This document shows, in pieces, positions 49,401 through 59,909 of a DNA stretch of 64,000 nt. Within the stretch, counting starts at the first letter, position 1. Each line of letters begins with the position of its first letter. The translations under genes and the position numbers were made by a program. This stretch comes from Antedon mediterranea (Eukaryota; Echinodermata; Crinoidea; Comatulida; Antedonidae): positions 5,837,001-5,901,000 of the forward strand of contig NC_092671.1 in assembly GCF_964355755.1 (NCBI RefSeq), read 5' to 3'. The notes beneath the pieces are model-generated. The model saw only the letters and a program-made list of their open reading frames with translations, had not been told where the DNA came from and did not search any database.

Positions 49401-52400
49401 TCCTATATGGTTAAAATGAATCCATTATAATCAAACACAGAGTGTTATATTTGTACCATAGAACTGCAAACTTGGGATATCATTCTTCTGTTGAAGTTTA
49501 TTCTTATAGATACTAATTTGGTTATTAATTCTTTCACAGATTCCTGTTATGGACATTATAATAGAGATGGTAATAAGGGTAGTACATTTCCAAGTCGTGG
49601 GAATAGCACTAAATATGGTCCAGTAGATTATACAGATGGTTAGTGTTCAATTATCAATATGTCCGATCATTTTATAACAGTTTATAACACACCTGACTGT
49701 ATTCTTGCAATTTGATTGGTTAATTACGCATCATGTGTCATTCGGCATTTTTCCTACCTAACATACGGTGAATAAATTGAATAAAAGTAGGTGTTTAATA
49801 AAACAAATAATTTTGTATTTGTCAAAAGAATAGAATATTGACTGCTCTATTTTTCAACTTGTGAAATATTCTCACCATTCAACTCATAAACATTCATTAT
49901 TGGTATATTTGATTGTCCAACTTGTATGATTTTCACCTTTATAACATCTTTTTTTAAGATGGCCGTCTCGAACGTCGTCCTAAACCTATACTGTATATAA
50001 ACATGATTATTAAGCCAACATTTAATTCATTCTGCTTATAACCATAACTATATATTGCAATTTTGTTTAGGTCGAAGAACTTTTCCAACTAGAGTACCAA
50101 GTAGTAGCATTTAATTAATTCATTGTGCTTATAACCATAACTATATATTGCAATTTTGTTTAGGTCGAAGAACTTTTCCAACTAGAGTACCAAGTAGTAG
50201 ACCAAAGTTAAGTGCGTCAATAATCGGACACGAGACGAGTCCGCACGGTAGTGAAATATCGTTCAAGACTGGGAGTAGCGAAAGTAGTGGCATTGGTGGT
50301 GACTTGGCAAATGACGTCGGTAGAACGAGGCGAGACGAGATGGAAATTATTAGCAGAATAGAAGAAATTAAGATTGGAGACAATGCAAAATGTAATTTTT
50401 AAGATTTGTTTTTTCATTTGTGTTGTACACAACAAGTATTTTATTTTTAGTTTCAACAGTTTATTTAATATAACGCAAAATTCTGGCCGCCACTAAGCGC
50501 AAATTAAGGAGTTTGAGGAGTTATTTGATTCAGCTTTTCTGATTGAGTTTAGAAGGGCATTCCAAAGAACAGCAGCTGACCAGGAAAAGGCACATTCAAC
50601 CCAAGTCAAATAAGCTTTTGATATATTTTTGTAAATCTCTGTCTACACTATTAAACTTGATGTGACAAAAAATGTGATGTACCCATATATGGACATGATG
50701 ATGTCATATCACTACCATTATTTGGGCATATCACCACCATATTTGAGCATTAGTTTGATAGTGTAGACAGAGATTAAGAGACGCAGTTGTTTAAATTGGT
50801 CACAAAGATCAACGCCACAAATATTGGATTGTACAGTTAAGATAACAACAATTCACATGTATTTATTTCTTAGCACCTCGGGCACCTGAAAATTGGACTA
50901 AAGGAAAGTTACTAGGCCAAGGGGCTTTTGGTGTGGTCTATCTGTGTTATGATCAGGACACGGGACGAGAATTGGCAGTGAAGCAAGTAAATCTAAATGG
51001 AAACCATGACGATGCTAGAAAGGTAAACAATTCATTTGCATTTTCAGTAATAAAAATATTGTAAAACCCCTATTAGACATACACCTTCAGAACAAAGAGT
51101 TAATTTTCAGGATTTAAAAGAAAAAATAGACCCCAAAATATCTTAGAAATGCGATAATCAGAGTGGTTTTTATAAGGAAATCTGTTTGATGGCTTTCAAA
51201 ATGAAACTGACAAGTTTGTTGCAGTACTGTTTTCAACAGTGTTAATGCGTTTTAATTGTTGGGAATTATCCTTCACGCTTTACTTTAATTAAATTAAGTG
51301 AACCACCTGTGAGACAGACTGGCGTTGTGTGGTTGTCTAATTATAAAGGAAACTACCCAGAACAAAGCATGAGAATGTGTGGGTATGTTTGAGAGTTTGA
51401 AGGTATGTGTGCATGTATTGATAGGGGGGTTTGCGCATTCCAGATAGTGTGCATGTGTGTTAAGCTCTATCTACACTACCAAACTTTATGTGACAAAAAA
51501 ATGTGATGTGCCCATATAGGGATATCATGACGTCATATCGCTACCATATTTGGGCACTTTTTTTTGTCAAACTAGTTGGACAGTGTAGACAGAGCTTTAG
51601 ATGGGAAGTACATAGAAGATTTGTGGGTATGTGAACAAAAAGTGTTTAACATGTTTTTGACTGTATGTTAGATGTATAGTATGGATGAGAAGAGGATAGT
51701 GGATATATTCACATTCCGGAATGTTCTTAAATATTAAATATTTTTAACAGTGAAACATTACACGAGGGTTTTATTAATATCAGTTAACTTAATTAGTAAA
51801 AAGTCTAATATGAGAGGTGTAAAGTATAAACAGACACATTGAACCCAATTTACTGTCCTGTTGCTTATACTAATATAGTCTCAAAAGTATGATCTTGCTG
51901 CAAACTCCACAGGGAAAACAAAAAATGCATCAGTTCCATTCTCAATGGAAAAGGAATTATGTGAAAATTATAACAGCTTCCGTGCACACTGCGGTACTTG
52001 ACATTTCTTCTACTACAATTTAGTTGTCAAAACCGTTGTAAGATAATTCATGAATAATTTGTTTGACTGAGTGATAACCGGTGAAATTAGTTGAACCGGG
52101 CAAGCCTTTGGGCAAGGATACGATATCTCGTTGACAGCTACTGGTCAGGCTGATTTGTTATTGTCACATGATCAAGTTGAAACTCAAATAAAAATTTTGT
52201 AAAATAGTGATAACTTTCTTTTTTATTTTAAGAATTAATACCGTGGATTGTCCTTACTTTATACAGTAATTGGTACAATTTCACTATCTGATTTCCAGGC
52301 AAAAGGCGAAGAGTGATATAGACTCACAATAGGCCAATTACCTGTTAGTCCTTGTGTATGAGCCTACCCAAACCAGTTTGTTTTTTTATACAATATTGCT

Positions 52401-55307
52401 CATTCATGTTATTTTTCTTTCATTTATAGGAAGTTGGAGCATTAAAGTATGAGATTGAATTATTACGGAATATAAACCATGAGAGAATTGTTCAATACTT
52501 TGGATGCCATGAGGATTCAAATACGTTATCAATCTTTATGGAATTTATGCCTGGCGTAAGTAGCTAAAATTTACTAACTTCCCACTATTTTCTGCGGCCT
52601 TACCCTAACAGTTTAAAGTCATATCATACATTTTTAACATATATTTACAGCAAACAAAACACTTAATTCGTCTTTTTGGTAACTGATCAGTTGCGACAGG
52701 ACCAAACAGAAATCAAAAGAAAATACTCCAAAAAACCATACACTTTCCTAACTATATCTGATTAATTAAACTTGTCCGAGGTAATCAGTAACTGCGGAAA
52801 CCAAAGCGATCAAAATCACGTTTTCTCAGCACTTTCCTTTCGCCGTTATCAATTCATCTTGCGATTGATAACATTTCCTCAGGGGGACAAACAATTAACT
52901 TATGCTTTCTGTGATTGCTGCGTGATTTTTGTTACAGCGCAAAATTGAAAGTTCAAATAGTTTCTAAAAATAAATCATCGACGTATGTAATTTATTATAA
53001 TTAGTTTATGTATATATTTTTTAATCAATTGTCCTAGTTGTTTTAATATCAGGAAGATTTGTTTTAATGATTTGAATTATAAATTAAAAATATAAAGATG
53101 TTTAAACATCTTTTTTCTCTTATATATCATCTACAAATAGATTAAGAAAAAGAAATTAGAATTTTTAATATCTTCTTCCTTTTTCAAATCTACAATTTTA
53201 ATTGAGAGAAAAATGACATTAACTGAAGGAATGAAATAAACTTAATACATTTCAAGATAAACATCAAACATTAAACATCAAATTACAGTAAATAAATATT
53301 TATAATATTAAAATTTCCAAATGGGGGCAGCAGACTGCTTTAAATGTTTATGACATATGCTTATTTTTCTCTGTTTTATTTTCTATTTGTTTTAATATGC
53401 AGTGATTAAAAAGTAAGATTAAAATTTACTTTTTAGTACTGGCAATCTGTACAAACCTATAAACAGAGTCTATTCTGCCTATTTCCAATTTATAGATGTT
53501 TTGTTACCCTTTCATTAAATTAGTATGAATGCTTCTGTGTTGTTAAAGATGATAATTAATTAGTACATTATCTATCATTATCCTTATTTTTTTATTTATT
53601 GTAGTTTTTTTATAATTGGATTTTTATGATTTGTATTTTTGTACTGTTTGCATTGTGTTGTTGAGGGCCCCAATGATCAGCTGTGCTCGATGGGCTACCC
53701 TCATAAAACATGGTTCAATAAAATAAAAACATGTTTTAAAGACATTTAATGTTTTATGTGTAAATTGTAATTTTATTATCAATAACTAATGTAATTTTGA
53801 TTACTTCCATTGTGCAGGGCTCTCTTAAAGACATCATTAAAGCCTATGGTGCATTGACGGAATCCGTAACGAGGAAGTACACCAGACAGATACTAGAGGG
53901 TGTCTCGTTCCTTCATGCTAGTCATATTGTTCACAGGGATATTAAAGGTAATGCTCCCTAAACTTTGGTATATTTTGTTATGTATAAGGTTTCTTTCAAT
54001 AAGGAAATAGATCTTTCCACTGTGGTCCTCCATTTACAAAATACATCAATGTTACACAGTGAAAATTAAACAAACAAATATCCTGCTGTATATCTACATC
54101 TCATATTTAACAAGCTCTGCCTACATTATCAAAAAATGTTATGAGACCATATATGGGCATGATGTCATATCACTATCATATTTGGGCATATCACAACCAT
54201 ATTTGGCACATCACATTTTGTTGTCAAACTAGTTTGATAGTGTAGACAGAGCTTAAGGAAAAACTAATTACGTTATTATCTTGAATGATTTAATAAAACT
54301 TGGGCATCTTTGTAAATATAAACAAATTAAAACTATTATGTAATAATGGGCACAAATATATAAATTGGCATTTTCTTTTTACATTTATCTTGCAGGTGCT
54401 AACATTCTTCGTGATTCCATGGGTAACATCAAGCTAGCTGATTTTGGTGCATCAAAGCGGTTACAGACGATTTGTACAGCTGTTACTGGTATGAAAACTG
54501 TGACTGGTACACCGTACTGGATGAGTCCAGAAATTATTAATGGTGAAGGTTATGGTAGAAAAGCTGATGTATGGTATGTTACTCTCTCTTTTTATCATAG
54601 TATCCCTGTACCAAGTTAAATTGCGAATCAATTTGTTTTTGTTCACTTTGAAAATATATTCCTACTGCCCCTGTTCAAAACATTATAATAATAATTAGTT
54701 ATAGACATATTGAGGGCTTCTTTAACTCAGGCACCAGAGATCTGGAACCAACTTCCTTGTTCCATCTGTTACACTCCATCCCCTTTTCAATTCAAATCTC
54801 TCCTGAAAATTCACCTATTTCAATAGCTATTCTTTTCATGGAGAAAATCAAATGGGGAATGTTTTTGCATTTGGATAGTTTTTGAGAAATGTGCACATGT
54901 TGATCAATCTAATATTGCCAAAGATTCTTCAAACTAATTGTTTATGATAAAAAAGAAATAACAATGTTTGTACAGATAATTTCTAAATATTCATTATGAT
55001 ACCAGTCAAGTCAAGACCAACTGAATGATTTTAAAAAGTTATATTAAAGTTATGTATTTTTGTTTTTAGGAGTATTGGTTGCACAGTAGTAGAAATGTTA
55101 ACAACCAAGCCCCCATGGGCCGAGTTTGAAGCGATGGCCGCCATTTTTAAGATTGCTACCCAACCTACAAACCCATCACTTCCTGGAAACGTGTCAAACG
55201 ACGCTAAGGACTTCATACGATGTACATTTCAACAAGCACCAAAAGACAGGCCACTGGCTGTACAACTTTTAGGTCACCGCTTTGTTAGTCAGTTTAATAT
55301 GGAATAA
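31498..55307 (+). CDS. MAP3K2: MAP3K2/3 (MEKK2/3)-like serine/threonine kinase, complete, 15 coding exons
   Basis: Cytoplasmic MAP kinase kinase kinase, which in the family phosphorylates MAP2Ks (MEK5 via PB1 pairing, MKK4/7). Exons: 31498-31536 (ATG at 31521, in-frame TAG upstream), 38982-39058, 41472-41512, 41660-41783, 42847-42972, 43713-43910, 48939-49027, 49232-49281, 49540-49638, 50164-50391, 50874-51022, 52430-52555, 53818-53947, 54396-54573, 55070-55307 (TAA). All phases agree, giving 622 residues (vertebrate MAP3K2/3: about 620). PB1 domain about 32-112 (starts NIVRVKFEY); SPPPGY motif 167-172; linker with DGRRTFP; kinase from W357: glycine loop GQGAFG 364-369, K386, HRD with D482, N487, DFG 500-502, then GTPYWMSPE. 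All catalytic residues are present. The acceptor at 31497 implies an upstream noncoding exon that I could not find. MAP3K2 versus MAP3K3 cannot be resolved; this is probably the single invertebrate ancestor form. Confidence 0.94.
33777..33972 (+). CDS. Candidate alternative first exon of the MAP3K2/3 gene
   Basis: An open stretch with ATGs at 33777 and 33813 ends at a consensus donor (gtaagt at 33973) in phase 1, exactly the phase that exon 38982-39058 needs. Splicing would give ...[14 protein letters not shown]. The segment is richer in CpG (around 33810-33880) than its surroundings. It would replace the five-residue start MTMSY by 53 or 65 residues. No acceptor is apparent just upstream, which fits a first exon with its own promoter. 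The peptide matches no domain I recognise. A chance ORF is possible. Confidence 0.4.
35925..36262 (+). mobile_element. 5S-rRNA-derived SINE (SINE3 type)
   Basis: The head (about 35934-36060) is 5S-rRNA-like: AACGGCCATACTGCGTTGAA, ACACCGGTTCT, GATCACCGAAGTTAAGCAAC, ATGGGAGACCG. The downstream core CTTCGTCCTTCGGATGGGA, GTAAAGCCGTTGGTCC, AGTGCACGTTAAAGAAC and GGGATTGCCTCCTGGTGTG is the conserved central part seen in many animal SINEs. The 5S part has lost its 3' pairing end and carries many changes, so it is not a functional rRNA gene. Confidence 0.85.
42613..42737. mobile_element. MITE family A, copy 7
   Basis: Short, partly decayed copy in a MAP3K2/3 intron: CAAAGCTCTGTCTACACTAT at the left, two TATGGTAGTGATATG repeats, and a right end with changes (GTAGACAAGACGTTA). 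Confidence 0.8.
43946..44560. repeat. 26-bp minisatellite, about 23 copies
   Basis: The unit contains ATATTCTCCCCATTCAAC and CTCATGAAA. Central units are identical; the first three are diverged (TGTTCTCCCTATTCAAC, CAACTTGGGAAA) and two late units have CATGAGAA. It begins 35 bp after the donor of MAP3K2/3 exon 43713-43910. Homogeneous centre and diverged edge imply recent expansion. Confidence 0.97.
45554..45686. mobile_element. MITE family A, copy 8
   Basis: Copy in the MAP3K2/3 intron at 43911-48938. Ends TAAAGCACTGTCTGCACTAT and GTGTAGACAGAGCTTA. The stretch with CCATATATGG has been deleted. Confidence 0.8.
46451..47368. mobile_element. Non-autonomous DNA transposon, about 0.9 kb, with nested MITE
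   Basis: Inverted ends: left TACCGTATATTTTGGTGTAC...AAGTCGCAC; right, complemented, ATACCGTATATTTCGGTGTA...AAGTTGCACC. The sub-terminal phrase GTGCGTCTTATACA recurs inside (about 46519, 47262, 47324). The interior is unusually GC- and CpG-rich for the window and has no transposase. MITE B (47071-47254) is inserted within. Confidence 0.75.
47071..47254. mobile_element. MITE family B, best-preserved copy
   Basis: Inverted ends TAAGCGTGGTTCCCACTAG and CTAGTGGGAACCACGCCTTA; sub-terminal ACGCAACGCAAGGACGTAACG against its complement CGTCCTTGCGTTACG. The centre has a second inverted repeat, ATCACAAGCGA...TCGCTTGTGAT. It has the nested position inside the 46451-47368 element, so it is younger. Confidence 0.85.
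48779..48816. repeat. Hairpin
   Basis: AACCATAGAGGTAT and ATACCTCCATGGTT (one mismatch) surround TTAATATTTT. It is an isolated inverted repeat about 120 bp before exon 48939-49027. A similar phrase, AACCATGGAGGTAT, occurs at 9644. Confidence 0.5.
49853..49891. repeat. Isolated copy of the 26-bp minisatellite unit
   Basis: CAACTTGTGAAATATTCTC, ACCATTCAACTCATAAAC matches about 1.5 units of the array at 43946-44560 but lies 5.3 kb downstream in another intron of the same gene. Confidence 0.6.
50019..50200 (+). repeat. Tandem duplication of a 3' splice site and exon start
   Basis: Copy A 50019-50107 (89 bp) and copy B 50108-50200 (93 bp) are identical except one C/G change and a TAAT insertion. 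Each carries the polypyrimidine tract, TTTTGTTTAG acceptor and the first 37 bases of the exon. Only copy B runs into the full exon (50164-50391). Use of copy A (acceptor ending 50070) reads 12 codons from GRRTFP to SSS, then ATT and TAA. Confidence 0.9.
50497..50610 (-). mobile_element. LINE C-terminal fragment (minus strand)
   Basis: Minus-strand reading [20 protein letters not shown]...ESNNS resembles the conserved AP.LWNSLP..IR motif near the end of LINE reverse-transcriptase ORFs. Short and decayed. Confidence 0.5.
50632..50776. mobile_element. MITE family A, copy 9
   Basis: Copy about 100 bp before the first kinase-domain exon of MAP3K2/3 (50874). Ends TAAATCTCTGTCTACACTAT and TAGTGTAGACAGAGATTA. 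Both ends share the same C-to-A type change (matched on the two arms), which suggests gene conversion between the arms or an active sub-lineage. Confidence 0.85.
51460..51599. mobile_element. MITE family A, copy 10
   Basis: Copy in the intron after exon 50874-51022. Ends TTAAGCTCTATCTACACTA and CAGTGTAGACAGAGCTTTA. The internal repeat number is reduced to one CCATATTTGG. Confidence 0.85.
53590..53735 (+). mobile_element. LINE 3' tail
   Basis: TTGTATTTTTGTACTGTTTG, then the stem GAGGGCCCC...GGGCTACCCTC around AATGATCAGCTGTGCTCG, and a TTCAATAAAATAAAAA tail. Same layout as 24690-25170. It lies about 85 bp before the kinase exon at 53818. Confidence 0.55.
54111..54255. mobile_element. MITE family A, copy 11
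   Basis: Copy in the intron between exons 53818-53947 and 54396-54573 of the kinase domain. Left end decayed (CAAGCTCTGCCTACATTATC); right end GATAGTGTAGACAGAGCTTA intact. Confidence 0.85.
54710..54826 (+). mobile_element. LINE C-terminal fragment
   Basis: Reads [15 protein letters not shown], then [13 protein letters not shown] and a stop, the standard end of a jockey/CR1-type LINE ORF. It lies in the last MAP3K2/3 intron and should not be taken for a kinase exon. Confidence 0.7.
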
Positions 55308-58300
55308 GGAATTGTGTCAATGCTGTATTCTTCAGTAAAATATATTATGGATCCAAACAGTGAAATATGTTGAATCTTGAAGCATGAAGAATATATGCAT
55401 AAAAGTTACCTATAAATGCAAGCAGTGGAAATCGTTTTTTAGGCTGCTCAGCAGGTAATTTCAGCCTGCTTATATGAAATAGAGAATACACCTGGAATGC
55501 AGTTACAGTGTGTTGTTTCCTTCTCTTATAAAAGACGCTGATATGTGCTTTATATCACTCATAGAAATTTAATTTCTTGAGTACTTCACAACAAAACGTG
55601 CAGACAATATATTTCATGAAAGGACTAAATGAAAAGCATGTTTGAATATGAAGTAAATGGAAAACAAACTGGAAACACAAACAACATACTGGAGGTGATA
55701 TTATTGACAACAATTCTCAAATAAAGTACATATGTATTTCATCAACAGTTTGAAATTTAAAACATATTTTGTTTACTCACTTACATGTAGCTGTTTTTGC
55801 ACTTTCTCATGTTTTTCTTTATATTTGAGTAAAAATACACTGCGAAAATAAACTTGCTTTTATAATAAGTCATTTTGTAAAAGTTGAATATGTCTGATTC
55901 GATTTCAAGATGTTTTTGAAAACCTGATCAAGAGAAAGTTACATAATATGAAGGTTTCTATACAATCATTTATAAATTGGAGAGGAAGACATGGTCTATA
56001 AGAGTTTTGGGTGACGTTCAGATGTGCAAATAGTAATAGTGTTGTAGCTAATGATATTTACATAATTTTCAATGCATTGGGAATAACGATAGACTTGATA
56101 GCTTTGAAATATTTAAAAATCTCAATTTGCTTTTTTCCCTTTTGTCGATAAATGATGTTGTCCACTACCCAAGTATGTTAGCTAAGACACCATTACAACT
56201 CACATCTGAACAACACCTGTGATTATTATATTAATTAGTCAATTAAAAAAAACATAATGAAATGAGTAAATAAACACTTAATAATGTTATGCTACAATGA
56301 TTGGGTGATGTTTAAATGAATACCAAAAATTCATTGCAATACGTGATTCCTTATCACAAATTTTGTAGCTTTTTTTATGGGGTAAATCCAAGCAAGTTTG
56401 ATTGAAAGTGCCTTTCTTGTTATCAGATAAGATTTTTAAATGAAAATAATAAGAAAAACACCTTGGAATTTTATGCAAATTTATTCCATTGAAAACGTAC
56501 TATTCAAGCAACTTAGGGAGTCATTAGTTCTATGGCATATTTTTGCTGCTGGAGGTTTTTGTATCAATTTGCCAAAAAAAAGTATTGTATACGATTGTGT
56601 TTGACAATTACCAATTACATATTGTTTAAATTATGTAATTTATTTAGTATTTTAATTTTGAAATGTGATATTAAGATGAATAAAATATTCCATTTTCTTT
56701 CCTGTCATATTAATTTGTTGTAAAAATAATAATGTAGGTTCGAATTTGATTTCATATTTATTCCATTTTCATCCAAAATTACAAAATTATCAGACTGTCG
56801 TATAGTAGGTAGTCTGATCTATGTTTTAAATAGTAAATTTACTATTTACTACAAATACTATTATTTTAAAAATGCAGGAGAACCCTTCATTTGGCACACC
56901 CCCATTCAGGGGTGACACTTTCTTGATTAGCAAACAGCTATCTATGGCTTACGGTATGACGAGCAATGCTATGCCTCACAGCATAATTCATTGACATAAT
57001 TTTTGTTGTTTGTCCATTAATGATTTATGAAAAAATAAATAAATTATCTTCCGCACTATGCTACTTCTGTTATGCTTCCCTGCATGGTGTATCAAAGGGA
57101 TACTTTGCTAGCCCCCAAATGTGTCCCCCCTTAATAGGGGTTCCACTGTAGTACATATATTAGTTATCAATCAATATCATTTGCGACATTTCAGCCCCAC
57201 TGTGCCTTTTCAGTCAAATCATTCTTTCTCCTTTATAAACTGGATATTCAATATCTCAAGAAACTTGTCATTGTAACACAGTACTAGATTGTATACACTT
57301 GTGTGGCATCAACATTTACGTCACTTTTTTTTTTCACTTTCTGCTAAAATGCCTTTTTAAATTAACCATAACAAAATATACTTAAATGAATTATTTTTGG
57401 TGATTCTTGGTACTGTATCTATAATTTGTAGAGTATCATAGGCAAATACTTTTAAACGGTCTTACATATGTATCGCATGTGGTAATTCAGGCATCACATG
57501 TGATATATATGTGACGGTGTATTATAGAATCTGACTATTATACTGTACATATTATATAATATAGAGATATAGTATAGGGAACATGGTGTCATGAAATTGC
57601 TTCTTATTCATGTGGTGCTTTATGAATATGGTATTTGTATATAATATATCAAAATAGATATTGATAAAATACATGATTGTTAGTCATTTTCTTGACTAAA
57701 CATGACAAATAATATCGACCTTTGGATGTGGTAAAAGAAGTATTTATGAATTATAGATTATTACATGTGTGTATATCACAATTAAATTATATATTAATTA
57801 TTTGTTACAAAGCATTATTATAAATATTTTATTATTTTAGCTTATATAAAGTGCTATATATCATCTATTTTATTCATGATTACAATAGATACTATTATTT
57901 TTTATTTAAATTATGTCTAAACTTTTCAGTCGTATATTACTTTGATTATTACATTATATATAATAATTATTGATAATATATAATTTATATTTAAACAATG
58001 CATCTGCAGTGAAATAAGTATTTTTACTTTTATTTGATTGGTTTATTCAATATGATTCTTTAGAACAAAGAAATACCATGTGGTAGAAATCTGCGTTCTG
58101 ATTGGTATAATAAATGGTTAATAGATCACGTATCAATATGTATGCAAATTAACCAACAATGTAACAACAAAATAAAAATTCACCTGTAATTTAACAACAA
58201 TAGTGTGTAAATTAGTTAAAAATGAAACAAAATTATGATTTAAAAGTAATTTATGTAGTTTCCCCTATTAGTGATAGTTTTGGTAATTTCATAACTTAGC

Positions 58301-59850
58301 CCACCTTAAATTCACCATTTTATGTCTTTCTTTTCAATTAATTATTTTTTTAACATTTATAATTAATATATAATTATATATTCCTTTGGACTAGAAAATA
58401 AGAATACAATTTTTTAGATATTAAGGATATACAGAGGTGTAAATTCTTATCCCTTTATTTCTTGAATAGTGTTTGTCATCATTTGAATAAGTTTATCTAA
58501 TTGTGCAAAGTGAAAGTGGCGGATGGTTATTCAGGATTTCATCACATCGCTGATAACAATCTTGATTGTTTTTATACATTTTACAGTTGAATGAACCTCA
58601 TAAGGTCATTTGTTGATAGTTTATACCACTCCTTCGTAAACCGTGGAGAGGTTAAGAAACTGTTTCCTACACCGTAAAACGCAAGATTTTGCCATCTATT
58701 CCGGCGCAGCACTCTGGAGGGTGGGGGTGGGAACATATTTGTAGGGGAAGATTGTCTCCCTCACTTTTCGTTGGTCATCTGTTACATTTGTCTGATATGA
58801 AATCGAATAAAACCAAACAGTATACCTGTATATTTTTAGGTTAAAAATTCTACCCATTCATATAGATGCATTTTTTATATAGATTGCTTTGTTCTTACTG
58901 CTTTTGATAGGATGTATTTGATTGACAATATTGTCTTAAATCTTGTATACTATTAAACTATTAAAAGACCATTGTAAAAAAAAGTAATTAACCGTAAATA
59001 AAAATTGTTTCTGAATTCCAAATTATTTTTCCATAAAAAGTAATTATTGATTTTTATCATTGCGAAATTCTCGAATATTTTAATTCTGAATGTTTTGCAA
59101 ATGATTATCAGATAGATGACCACATGTGATCAAATTCAAACAGAAATCTTGATATCGCTAATGTTTTACTCAGGTTTTTATTGTTTTGGTTTAAACAAGT
59201 ACATTAAAATATACATTTACATGTTGTTTATTATCATGGATGTATTTTCTGTTGCCAATTTAACTTCTTTTTTTGCAAAAAGGCATTTGAACCACTCCAA
59301 ACTATTCTATTCTCTCTTAGCATAGGGATCTGAATCAAGCTTGATGGACCTATAAATTAGGTCTATGATTTGAGCTAATTACAAAGTTTAGACTATTATC
59401 TAAGAATCAAACATGTTTTTGTGTGAACAAGACCTTAATAACACTAAAACCAACAGACTTTTTTACTTGTAGATCAAGAATTTGAAAATTTTATAGTATG
59501 AATCGGTATAAAATTGTCCATAATTTTGTAAATATGTTTAAAACCAAATTTTAAGTGGTATATTGTAGACAGAAAAAACAGACATTACCAAGCGTGAAAT
59601 CTGTAATTTATAATTTTGTCTTTTTACTAATTGTATTTTGTAGATGTCTTAAATTCACTTAATTTAATAGTGAAAAGTATCAAGTTATAGGTATTGATAA
59701 TTTGAAAGAATATATAATGTCTTTATATTTCGCTGGTAATGATATATTAAGCTTGGCCTACAATATAATATTGGCAAACATCTGCGATTATGTATTGTTT
59801 ATTCTATTTTATACAAAAGTGTAAAATAAAGACTTATACACAAATCAATT
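55308..59850 (+). other. 3' UTR of the MAP3K2/3 gene, about 4.5 kb
   Basis: AT-rich DNA between the TAA at 55307 and the strong poly(A) signal at 59825, with no credible ORF. A hAT-like repeat sits at 56874-57149. Earlier AATAAA copies exist, for example near 57032 and 58172, so shorter UTRs are possible. That the UTR extends this far is inferred from the quality of the last poly(A) site. Confidence 0.45.
56874..57149. mobile_element. Possible hAT-like non-autonomous element
   Basis: The left end CAGGAGAACCCTTCATTTGG...CACCCCC is similar to the complement of the right end (CAGTGGAACCCCTATTAAGG...ACAC). The interior has no ORF. No target-site duplication was found, so the boundaries are provisional. 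Confidence 0.45.
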
Positions 59851-59875
59851 GTCTTGTTTTTTATTTTTGTGTTTT
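59825..59875 (+). terminator. Poly(A) signal and GU-rich downstream element, MAP3K2/3 gene
   Basis: AATAAA at 59825-59830 is followed by about 20 bases of CA-containing sequence, then a T/GT-rich run (59851-59878), the textbook order for cleavage and polyadenylation. The GT-rich minisatellite starts shortly after and may strengthen the downstream element. Confidence 0.55.
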
Positions 59876-59909
59876 ATGGATTCATTTTGTTGAGTCTATT
59901 GATGTACAA

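Noticed and set aside
50141-50456. Minus-strand ORFs opposite exon 50164-50391
   Set aside because: They are shadows of the real + strand exon, whose frame and phases fit the kinase.
54710-54826. Extra MAP3K2/3 exon
   Set aside because: The reading is a LINE C-terminus with its own stop, lacks a donor, and the kinase frame is complete without it.
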